From the NCBI RefSeq assembly GCF_014650695.1, contig NZ_BMVL01000010.1, forward strand, positions 140,620-204,619: a stretch of DNA of 64,000 nucleotides, given 5' to 3'. This DNA is from Streptomyces avidinii. GTDB taxonomy: Bacteria > Actinomycetota > Actinomycetes > Streptomycetales > Streptomycetaceae. Position 1 is the first letter of the stretch, and each line of letters starts with the position of its first letter. The position numbers were made by a program, and so were the translations under genes. Below are positions 57,734 through 64,000 of the stretch, piece after piece. A model generated the notes under the pieces. The model was not told the origin of the DNA. It worked only from the letters and a program-made list of their open reading frames with translations, and did not search any database.

Positions 57734-58992
57734 GGGCGACGCCGGCCGTGTGGACGGTGCGGGGGGCCGCGGCCGTGCTCACCGTCGCAGGCCTCGCCCA
57801 CACCCTGTGGAACGGCGTCGCCGAGCCCGGCGCAGCCCTGGCCTTCGGCGCGCTGATCACCATCGGGGAGCTGGCCCGGCGCGACCGCCAGGACCCGCCG
57901 GGCCGCCACCCCGCACCGCTCGGCTCCGCCGGGGCCCTGGCCTACGCCCTGCTCGGCCAGAACGCCGGGCAGCCCACCCACCACGGGGTGCTCCAGATCG
58001 TCGCGGTCGCCGTCGCGGCCGCCCTCGCCGGGATGGTCCCGCACATCGCCCGGGGTCGCGGGCCGGCCGTCGACCACCTGTCCCGCCGAGTGCTCACCGT
58101 CGCCTTCGCAGCCGTCTGTTTCCAGCCGCTCTACAACTCCGGCCGACTGGAGGAACGGGTCGGTCAGGGCCCCTACCTCGTCGTCTTCCTGCTCCTCCTG
58201 CTGGGCCTCACCGCCCTGTGCGACGCCGTGCTCGCCGCGGCGCCGGCCGGGGCGGCGACGGGCCGGCCGTACGGGCCCCTGCTGCGCGACGAACTGCGCG
58301 CGCAGCTCGGCATCGGCTCGGCGATCTGCGCCACCGGGGTCGTGATGGCGCTCGGCGCGGCCGTCGCGGGCCTGTGGGCCCTGCCCGTCTTCAGCGTTCC
58401 CCTGCTGCTCACCCAGCTGTCCTTCCACCGGATCACCGCGATCCGGACCACCTACCGCCAGACCATCACCTCCCTGGCCCGTGCCACCGAGATCGCCGGC
58501 TGCACCCGGCCGGGCCACTCCCGCCGGGTGGCCGCCCTGAGCTGCGCCGTCGGGCGCGAGCTGGGCCTGTCGGAGCGGGAGCTCACGGTGCTGGAGTACG
58601 CCGCCCTCATGCACGACATCGGGCAGCTCTCCCTCGTCGACCCGGTCCCGGACGGGGCCACGGCCGGGCTGCCCGGCGCCGAGGCCCGCCGGATCGCCGA
58701 GCTGGGCGGGGAGGTCGCCCGGCAGACCGGGGTGCCGGCCGAGGTCGCCGTGGTCGTGGAACGGCAGGCTGATCCGTACCGGGACCAGCCCACATCGGCC
58801 CGGATCGTGCGTACGGTGAATGCGTACGACGATCTGGTCGGCGGGAGCCGTCACCCGGGCGGCTCACTGGCCGCCCTGGAGCGGCTCCGCCTGGGCACCG
58901 GGCACGATTACCAGCCGGAGGTCGTGGAGTGCCTGGCAAGGGTTCTGGCCAGGGGCGGACGTGACAGAGTGGTGCCCGTCCCACCTGGGTAA
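57730..58992 (+). CDS. Degenerate membrane HD-domain protein, partner of the upstream HD-GYP gene
   Basis: 420 aa, coupled to the previous gene by ATGA overlap (57730-57733). Membrane helices fill the first 240 residues (LALAFGALITIGELARR, VLTVAFAAVCFQPLY, VVFLLLLLGLTALCDAVLAA). An HD-like domain follows (HSRRVAALSCAVGRELGL, MHDIGQLSLVDPV) in which the first HD pair is visible but the HEKxDGxGYP motif is missing; the corresponding region reads VVVERQADPYRDQPT. It is therefore probably not a phosphodiesterase but may pair with, or regulate, the upstream protein. Confidence 0.85.
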   Translation: MRATPAVWTVRGAAAVLTVAGLAHTLWNGVAEPGAALAFGALITIGELARRDRQDPPGRHPAPLGSAGALAYALLGQNAGQPTHHGVLQIVAVAVAAALAGMVPHIARGRGPAVDHLSRRVLTVAFAAVCFQPLYNSGRLEERVGQGPYLVVFLLLLLGLTALCDAVLAAAPAGAATGRPYGPLLRDELRAQLGIGSAICATGVVMALGAAVAGLWALPVFSVPLLLTQLSFHRITAIRTTYRQTITSLARATEIAGCTRPGHSRRVAALSCAVGRELGLSERELTVLEYAALMHDIGQLSLVDPVPDGATAGLPGAEARRIAELGGEVARQTGVPAEVAVVVERQADPYRDQPTSARIVRTVNAYDDLVGGSRHPGGSLAALERLRLGTGHDYQPEVVECLARVLARGGRDRVVPVPPG

Positions 58993-59097
58993 CCCATGGG
59001 TAATGAGCGGCCGTCCGAGTGGGCATGGTTGGATGCCAGTGAGAGGGACCGTAGGAGTGTCCGCAAGGCTGCACCGTTGGACCGGCAGGCGGGAATC

Positions 59098-60084
59098 GTG
59101 AGGATCTTCGGGAAGGTACGGCATCGGCCCTCCGCCTCGTGGCGGCAGGCCACCGACCGCGCGTTCACGCTGATCGGCGACGGGCGGTACGAGGACGCGG
59201 GCGCGCTCCTGACCAGAGCCGCGGACCTGGAGCCCTGGCTGTCCGAGTCCTGGTTCAATCTGGCGCTGCTGCACAAGTTCCGGCACGACTGGGAACAGGC
59301 GCGGGCCGCCGGGCTGCGCGCCGTGGCCCTGCTGGACCGGGAGACCGGCGCCCCGGACTGGTGGAACGTGGGGATCGCCGCCACCGCGCTGCAGGACTGG
59401 CCGCTGGCCCGGCGGGCCTGGCAGGCGTACGGGCTGAAGGTGCCCGGGGACGCGGCAGGGGCGGGCGAACCGGTCGGCATGGAGCTCGGCAGCGCCGCCG
59501 TGCGGCTCTCGCCCGAGGGCGAGGCCGAAGTGGTCTGGGGCCGCCGGCTGGACCCTGCCCGGCTGGAGGTCCTGTCGATCCCGCTGCCGTCCTCGGGGCG
59601 GCGCTGGGGCGAGGTGGTGCTCCACGACGGCGTCCCGCACGGCGAGCGGGTGACCGCGGCCGGACCCTCGTACCCCGTGTTCGACGAGATCGAGCTGTGG
59701 GCGCCGTCGCCCGTGCCCACCTGGGTGGTGCTGCTGGAGGCGGCCACCGAGGCGGACCGCGACGCGCTGGAGCAGCTGGCCTCGGACGCCGGGTTCGCCG
59801 CCGAGGACTGGTCCTCGTCGGTGCGGCTGCTGTGCCGGACCTGCTCGGAGAGCGAGATGCCGAGCGACGAGGGCGACGGCGAGCACCTCGATCCGCACGA
59901 CCACAGCGAGCCGGGGCACCCCGGACCGCTCGGGCACCGTACGGCGGGCTCCGGGTCCCTGTGGGTCCCCGAGCGCGAATGCGGGATCGCGGCACCGGCC
60001 GGTCTGGTGCGCGGGCTGCTCGACGGCTGGGTCGCGGACAGCCCGGGCACCCGCGAGTGGCGGGATCTCGAAGAAGTCTGCTGA
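59098..60084 (+). CDS. Tetratricopeptide repeat protein
   Basis: 328 aa from GTG 59098 (VRIFGKVRHRPS). An in-frame ATG at 58996 would add 34 residues without a good site, and I prefer the shorter form. TPR-like helices: AFTLIGDGRYEDAGALLTRAADLEPWLSESWFNLALLHKF and a following DWEQARAAGLRAVALLDRETGAPDWW. The C-terminal two thirds are beta-rich (VWGRRLDPARLEVLSIPLPSSGRRWGEVVLHDG...PTWVVLLEA) with two CRTC-like cysteines and an acidic stretch with His (GEHLDPHDHSEPGH). Function unknown; typical actinobacterial genomes keep it next to def. Confidence 0.8.
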   Translation: MRIFGKVRHRPSASWRQATDRAFTLIGDGRYEDAGALLTRAADLEPWLSESWFNLALLHKFRHDWEQARAAGLRAVALLDRETGAPDWWNVGIAATALQDWPLARRAWQAYGLKVPGDAAGAGEPVGMELGSAAVRLSPEGEAEVVWGRRLDPARLEVLSIPLPSSGRRWGEVVLHDGVPHGERVTAAGPSYPVFDEIELWAPSPVPTWVVLLEAATEADRDALEQLASDAGFAAEDWSSSVRLLCRTCSESEMPSDEGDGEHLDPHDHSEPGHPGPLGHRTAGSGSLWVPERECGIAAPAGLVRGLLDGWVADSPGTREWRDLEEVC

Positions 60085-60166
60085 CCCGGGGCCGTAGGCT
60101 GTACGGGCACATCGATGGCCACGACGACCATCGGTGACCGGGACTTACGGAAGGCGTACGGCGGAC

Positions 60167-60802
60167 ATGTCGCAGCAGGAGAACGAGGTTGTCGAGAGCG
60201 TGAACGACGGGTACGTCGTGGACACCGAGGACTGTGAGGCGCGCGAGCTCGCCCACCGTCAGCGCGGCACGGCCCGTCCGATCACCGTGGTCGGCAACCC
60301 GGTCCTGCACCGGGAGTGCAAGGACGTCACCGAGTTCGGCGACGAGCTGGCGCAGCTGATCGACGACATGTTCGCGAGCCAGAAGGCCGCCGAGGGCGTG
60401 GGCCTTGCCGCGAACCAGATCGGCGTGGACGCCAAGGTCTTCGTCTACGACTGCCCGGACGACGACGGCAACCGGCACACGGGTGTCGTGGTCAACCCGA
60501 AGCTGATCGAGCTGCCGGCCGCCGCACGGGTGCTGGACGACTCGAACGAGGGCTGCCTGTCGGTCCCGACGGCGTACGCCTCGCTGGCCCGCCCGGACTA
60601 CGCCGAGGTCGAGGGCCAGGACGCGCAGGGCAACCCGATCAAGGTGCGCGGCACCGGCTACTTCGCCCGCTGCCTCCAGCACGAGACCGACCACCTGTAC
60701 GGCTACCTCTACATCGACCGCCTCTCGAAGCGGGACCGCAAGGACGCCCTGCGGCAGATGGAAGAGGGCACCCCGCGCTACGAGACCGTCCCCAACGCCT
60801 GA
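60167..60802 (+). CDS. def: Peptide deformylase
   Basis: 211 aa. Removes the N-formyl group from nascent proteins. The three family motifs are intact: GVGLAANQ (about 75-82), EGCLSVP (about 128-134, Cys metal ligand) and the third motif QHETDH (about 171-176, HExxH). The N-terminal ~40 residues are a hydrophilic extension (ENEVVESVNDGYVVDTEDCEA) beyond the usual core. Start ATG 60167 gives MSQQENEV. The upstream 82 nt contain no sigma-R-type promoter that I can see. Confidence 0.94.
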   Translation: MSQQENEVVESVNDGYVVDTEDCEARELAHRQRGTARPITVVGNPVLHRECKDVTEFGDELAQLIDDMFASQKAAEGVGLAANQIGVDAKVFVYDCPDDDGNRHTGVVVNPKLIELPAAARVLDDSNEGCLSVPTAYASLARPDYAEVEGQDAQGNPIKVRGTGYFARCLQHETDHLYGYLYIDRLSKRDRKDALRQMEEGTPRYETVPNA

Positions 60803-60851
60803 CGTCCCCACCGCCCGACCGTCTCCCCCACGCCCGACCGGCCGTGACGGT

Positions 60852-61817
60852 CTAGGCGGCCTGCGGGCCCCGGAAGGTGCGCCGGAACGAGTTCGGCGTG
60901 GTGCCCAGGGTCCGCAGGAAGTGGTGGCGCAGGGCGGCCGCGTTGCCGAAGCCGCAGCGGCCGGCGATCGCGTCCACCGTGTCGCCGGTCGACTCCAGCA
61001 GCTCCTGCGCCAGCAGGACCCGCTGGCGCAGCACCCACTTGTACGGGGTGGTGCCGGTCTCCTGGAGGAAGCGGCGGGCGAAGGTCCGCGGGGACATGTG
61101 CGCGCGCTCCGCGAGCTGCTCGACGGTGATCTCCTCGTCCAGGTGGCGGGCCATCCACTCGATCACCTCGCCCACCGTGTCGCAGGCCGTGCGCGCCAGC
61201 GGCCGCTGGATGAACTGGGCCTGCCCGCCGTCGCGGTGCGGCGGGACGACCATCCGGCGCGCGATGATGTTGGCCACCTCGGCCCCGTGCTCCTGGCGGA
61301 CCACGTGCAGGCACGCGTCGATGCCCGAGGCCGTGCCGGCGGCGGTGATCACCGGGCCCTCGTCCACGTAGAGCACGTCCGGGTCGACGACCGCCCGCGG
61401 GAAGCGGCGGGCCAGGGCCCCGGCGTGCATCCAGTGCGTGGTGCACCGGCGGCCGTCCAGCAGCCCGGCCGCGCCGAGGACGTACGCCCCGCTGCACACG
61501 CTCAGGACCCGCGCACCGCGGTCCACGGCCCGGCGCAGGGCCGCGAGCAGCGGCTCGGGGTAGATGCGCCGGTCGGCGTCGCCCGCGGCGGGCAGGCAGA
61601 TCAGGTCGGCCTCCTCCAGTCGGTCCGGCCCGTGCGCGGGCGTGATCGCGAAGGCGCCCCCGCCCACGGTCAGCGGCCCCTCCTCCGCCGCGCACACGGC
61701 GAAGTCGTACACCGGTACGCCCATGTCACTGCGATCGATTCCGAACACCTCGCAGAAGATCCCCAGCTCGAAGGGGGCGACTCCGTCGACGAGGGCCACG
61801 GCCACGTTTTTCAGCAT
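60852..61817 (-). CDS. nrdS: DJ-1/PfpI-AraC regulator (GlxA-like), NrdS candidate
   Basis: 321 aa. The N-terminal DJ-1/PfpI domain (about 1-190) has the elbow cysteine in SVCSGAYVLGAAGL (Cys 108). The C-terminal AraC DNA-binding domain contains two HTH units (ITVEQLAERAHMSPRTFARRFLQE and TVDAIAGRCGFGNAAALRHHF). In S. coelicolor the nrdAB operon is followed by nrdS, an AraC-like regulator; the position and strand here (same strand, downstream of nrdB) fit, but a 371-nt gap with a hairpin and an opposite small gene separates them. Symbol assigned with moderate confidence. A palindrome (61827-61863) lies in front of it. Confidence 0.7.
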   Translation of the reverse strand: MLKNVAVALVDGVAPFELGIFCEVFGIDRSDMGVPVYDFAVCAAEEGPLTVGGGAFAITPAHGPDRLEEADLICLPAAGDADRRIYPEPLLAALRRAVDRGARVLSVCSGAYVLGAAGLLDGRRCTTHWMHAGALARRFPRAVVDPDVLYVDEGPVITAAGTASGIDACLHVVRQEHGAEVANIIARRMVVPPHRDGGQAQFIQRPLARTACDTVGEVIEWMARHLDEEITVEQLAERAHMSPRTFARRFLQETGTTPYKWVLRQRVLLAQELLESTGDTVDAIAGRCGFGNAAALRHHFLRTLGTTPNSFRRTFRGPQAA

Positions 61818-61826
61818 GAGAGCAGT

Positions 61827-61863
61827 GTGGCAGTAATTCGGTCTTCCGTGACAGTACTGCCAC
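61827..61863. promoter_or_regulatory. Operator-like inverted repeat between the AraC-type gene and a small ORF
   Basis: GTGGCAGTA (61827-61835) and TACTGCCAC (61855-61863) are a perfect 9-bp inverted repeat with a 19-nt spacer. The centre-to-centre distance of 28 bp suits a dimer binding two adjacent turns. It lies between divergent genes. Confidence 0.55.
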
Positions 61864-61898
61864 TGTCGATCATGGGCGATCAGGCGGACAGTAGAGGT

Positions 61899-62111
61899 AT
61901 GACCACCTTCGTGAGTTACCTCGTCGTCCTCGCCTTCGCCGCCCTGCTGATCGGACCCGGCCTGTACGGGATCCTGCGGGACCGGCGCATCGACCGGCAG
62001 CTGCGGGCCGTCGCCACCCGGCTGGTGTGGCTCCCCCGCCAGCGGTCGGGCGGCCTGCCGCCCACCCCGCGCCGCTCCGGCGGGTGGCACCTGGGCCCCG
62101 TCGTCCACTGA
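61899..62111 (+). CDS. Small single-span membrane protein
   Basis: 70 aa. A hydrophobic N-terminal helix (VSYLVVLAFAALLIGPGLYGIL) is followed by Arg-rich residues (RDRRIDRQLRAVATR) and a Pro/Gly tail. No ribosome site is better than AGAGG 2 nt upstream of ATG 61899, so translation may be inefficient or leaderless. It is convergent with nrdB and divergent from the AraC-type gene, i.e. inserted in the gap between nrdB and nrdS. Function unknown. Confidence 0.6.
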   Translation: MTTFVSYLVVLAFAALLIGPGLYGILRDRRIDRQLRAVATRLVWLPRQRSGGLPPTPRRSGGWHLGPVVH

Positions 62112-62112
62112 A

Positions 62113-62164
62113 CCGGGGAACGCGAGAAGCCGGAACACGGATCATCCGCATCCCGGCTCCCCGG
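62113..62164. terminator. Candidate bidirectional terminator
   Basis: CCGGGGA (62113-62119) can pair with TCCCCGG (62158-62164), with an inner AGCCGG/CCGGCT alternative (62128-62133, 62153-62158). It lies between nrdB and the convergent small membrane protein gene. Confidence 0.5.
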
Positions 62165-62188
62165 TGAGTCCTGGAACCCCTGGAAGTC

Positions 62189-63205
62189 CTAGAAGTCCTC
62201 GTCCAGGTCGACCGTGCCCTCGACCGCGACCTGGTAGGCCGACGGACGGCGCTCGAAGAAGTTCGTCAGCTCCTGCACGCCCTGGAGCTCCATGAAGGAG
62301 AACGGGTTCTGCGAGCCGTACACCGGCGGGAACCCGAGACGGACCAGACGCTGGTCCGCGACGCACTCCAGGTACTCGCGCATCGACTCGGTGTTCATGC
62401 CCGGCAGGCCGTCACCGCACAGGTCGCGGCCGAACTGCAGCTCCGCCTCCACGGCCTCCTTCAGCATGTCGGTGACCTGCTGCTGAAGAGCGTCGTCGAA
62501 GAGCTCCGGCTCCTCCTTGCGGACGGTGTCCACGACCTCGAACGCGAAGTTCATGTGCATGGTCTCGTCGCGGAACACCCAGTTGGTGCCGGTGGCCAGG
62601 CCGTGCAGCAGACCGCGCGAGCGGAACCAGTACACGTACGCGAAGGCGCCGTAGAAGAACAGGCCCTCGATGCACGCGGCGAAGCAGATCAGGTTCAGCA
62701 GGAAGCGGCGGCGGTCGGCGGCCGTCTCCAGCCGGTCGATCTTCTCGACCGAGTCCATCCACTTGAAGCAGAACTGCGCCTTCTCGCGGATGGAGGGGAT
62801 CTCCTCGACCGCGTCGAACGCGGCCGAGCGGTCGTCCGGGTCGGGCAGGTAGGTGTCGAGCAGCGTCAGATAGAACTGGACGTGCACGGCCTCCTCGAAC
62901 AGCTGGCGCGACAGGTACAGGCGCGCCTCCGGGGAGTTGATGTGCTTGTACAGCGTCAGCACCAGGTTGTTGGAGACGATCGAGTCGCCCGTCGCGAAGA
63001 ACGCGACCAGCCGGCCGATCATGTGCTGCTCGGAGGGCGTCAGCTTCGCCAGGTCGGCGACGTCCGAGTGGAGGTCGACCTCCTCGACGGTCCAGGTGTT
63101 CTTGATCGCGTCCCGGTATCGCTCGTAGAAGTCCGGGTAGCGCATCGGGCGGAGCGTGAGCTCGAAGCCCGGGTCCAGGAGGTTCTTGGTGTCGTTGGAG
63201 CTCAT
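62189..63205 (-). CDS. nrdB: Class Ia ribonucleotide reductase, radical subunit NrdB
   Basis: 338 aa. Houses the di-iron/tyrosyl radical cofactor used with NrdA to make dNTPs. Ligands are visible: Asp 74 (FATGDS), Glu 105 and His 108 (FEEAVHVQFY), with the radical Tyr 112 four residues after His, so the conventional radical-forming subunit is intact. Later FRDETMHMNF supplies further ligands and the C-terminus ends DLDEDF for docking to NrdA. ATG 63205 overlaps the nrdA stop (TAATG), so nrdAB is a translationally coupled operon. Confidence 0.96.
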   Translation of the reverse strand: MSSNDTKNLLDPGFELTLRPMRYPDFYERYRDAIKNTWTVEEVDLHSDVADLAKLTPSEQHMIGRLVAFFATGDSIVSNNLVLTLYKHINSPEARLYLSRQLFEEAVHVQFYLTLLDTYLPDPDDRSAAFDAVEEIPSIREKAQFCFKWMDSVEKIDRLETAADRRRFLLNLICFAACIEGLFFYGAFAYVYWFRSRGLLHGLATGTNWVFRDETMHMNFAFEVVDTVRKEEPELFDDALQQQVTDMLKEAVEAELQFGRDLCGDGLPGMNTESMREYLECVADQRLVRLGFPPVYGSQNPFSFMELQGVQELTNFFERRPSAYQVAVEGTVDLDEDF

Positions 63206-64000
63206 TACTGGCAGGCCTCGCAGGACTCGGGGTTCTCAAGGGAACAGGCCAGTGCCTCGGCGTCGGCGACCGCCTGCGGCAACTCGACGGGGGTGGCCGC
63301 CTGCGCGGCACGGGCGATCTTCGTCGCCGGGCGCGAGCGCAGGTAGTAGGTGGTCTTCAGGCCCTGCTTCCAGGCGTACGCGTACATCGAGCTGAGCTTG
63401 CCGATGGTGGGCGTCTCCAGGAACAGGTTCAGCGACTGCGACTGGTCCAGGAACGGCGTACGGGCCGCCGCCATGTCGATCAGGCCGCGCTGCGGGATCT
63501 CCCACGCCGTGCGGTACAGCTCGCGGACCTCGGCCGGGATCCAGCTGAACCCCTGGACCGAGCCGGAGGCCTCGCGCAGGGCCTCGCGGGTCTGGGCGTC
63601 CCACACGCCGAGCTGCTTCAGCTCCTCCACCAGGTAGCCGTTCACCTGGAGGAACTCACCGCTGAGCGTCTCGCGCTTGAAGAGGTTGGAGACCTGCGGC
63701 TCGATGCACTCGTACACGCCGGCGATCGAGGCGATCGTCGCCGTCGGGGCGATGGCGAGCAGCAGGGAGTTGCGCATGCCGGTGTCGGCGACGCGGGCGC
63801 GCAGCGCCTCCCAGCGCTCCGGCCAGTTCAGCTCGACGTCGTAGTGGTCCGGGTGCAGGACACCGCGGGCGGTGCGGGTCTGCTCCCAGGCCGGCAGCGG
63901 GCCGCTGCGCTCGGCGAGGTCGCACGAGGCCTCGTAGGCGGCCAGCATGATGCGCTCGGAGAGCTTGGTGGACAGGGCCTTCGCCTCGGGGGAGTCGAAG
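63205..64000 (-). CDS. nrdA: Class Ia ribonucleotide reductase large subunit NrdA (3' part)
   Basis: 265 residues of the C-terminal part; the start lies beyond the right edge. LLAIAPTATIASIAG (substrate/phosphate binding), YECIEPQVSNLFKRETLSG, PFLDQSQSLNLF and a KTTYYLRSRP segment with the two radical-transfer tyrosines identify the class I catalytic subunit. The C-terminal redox pair is in NPESCEACQ. The stop TAA (63205-63207) overlaps the ATG of nrdB by one base. The promoter of this operon (with any B12 riboswitch) lies outside the window. Confidence 0.96.
   Translation of the reverse strand, partial: FDSPEAKALSTKLSERIMLAAYEASCDLAERSGPLPAWEQTRTARGVLHPDHYDVELNWPERWEALRARVADTGMRNSLLLAIAPTATIASIAGVYECIEPQVSNLFKRETLSGEFLQVNGYLVEELKQLGVWDAQTREALREASGSVQGFSWIPAEVRELYRTAWEIPQRGLIDMAAARTPFLDQSQSLNLFLETPTIGKLSSMYAYAWKQGLKTTYYLRSRPATKIARAAQAATPVELPQAVADAEALACSLENPESCEACQ

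Overview
The window is 64 kb of a very GC-rich actinobacterial chromosome. Codon third positions are almost all G or C, GTG starts are frequent, and stop-start overlaps of the ATGA/GTGA type are common. The gene content and order are those of the Streptomyces core chromosome (the moeZ / adnAB / uvrD2 / wblC / hisN / sigR-rsrA / nrdAB neighbourhood). I see no prophage, insertion sequence, CRISPR array or rRNA. Apart from a few small accessory-looking islets it is conserved housekeeping and stress-response DNA.

Layout. 1-4.1 kb: a membrane protein cut by the left edge, an epimerase overlapping a spherulin-4-like gene, and moeZ behind a sigma-R-type promoter. 4.2-10.8 kb: a secreted tripeptidyl-aminopeptidase-like lipoprotein, a HEAT/LRV-repeat protein, a giant lipid-synthase/flippase-like membrane protein with an embedded kinase-like domain, and an alkyltransferase-like (ATL) DNA repair protein. 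11-25.3 kb: a repair/redox island holding the helicase-nuclease pair adnA-adnB, an M20 dipeptidase, nudC, mycoredoxin mrx1 (opposite strand, sigma-R-type promoter), uvrD2, and then wblC behind a long leader with an upstream reading frame and a terminator/antiterminator. 25.3-32.5 kb: an ABC1/UbiB-type kinase, a ThiF-like protein, a YgjP-like metallohydrolase, and an operon of a TerD-AIM24 fusion plus two more AIM24 proteins. 32-41.3 kb: Nudix, zincin-like protease, epimerase, moaE (with a duplicated tail), a Lon-like PDZ protease and a UPF0182 membrane protein. 41.3-45.5 kb: two identical initiator tRNA genes flanking a Sel1-repeat gene and a divergent monooxygenase/TetR pair. 45.5-49 kb: a Fur/CatR-type regulator diverging from catalase, a CBS protein and hisN. 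49-54.8 kb: TetR, an SMR exporter, aroA-rsgA, an M50 protease, an SRAP protein and an alpha/beta hydrolase. 54.8-60.8 kb: sigR-rsrA, two membrane HD(-GYP) proteins, a TPR protein and peptide deformylase. 60.8-64 kb: an AraC/DJ-1 regulator (NrdS-like), a small membrane protein, nrdB and the 3' part of nrdA, which runs off the right edge.

How it fits together. The main theme is thiol-oxidative and translation-antibiotic stress. sigR/rsrA is the disulfide-stress switch, and I find three good sigma-R-type promoters (GGAAT, 18 nt, GTT) in front of sigR itself, moeZ and mrx1. wblC (WhiB7 family) has a WhiB7-type promoter (AT-rich element just upstream of the -35) and a leader whose geometry fits ribosome-mediated attenuation. 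katA is controlled by a Fur-type box lying on its promoter. Repair (AdnAB, UvrD2, ATL, SRAP), nucleotide hygiene (NudC, Nudix) and dNTP supply (NrdAB) complete the picture.

Points most worth a second look: the wblC leader, the TerD-AIM24 triplet with its low-complexity linker, the kinase-like/flippase fusion, the CBS gene with no stop codon of its own (its frame runs antisense through katA), the duplicated 3' end of moaE, the repeat-bearing insertion in AdnA, and the tRNA-flanked islet.
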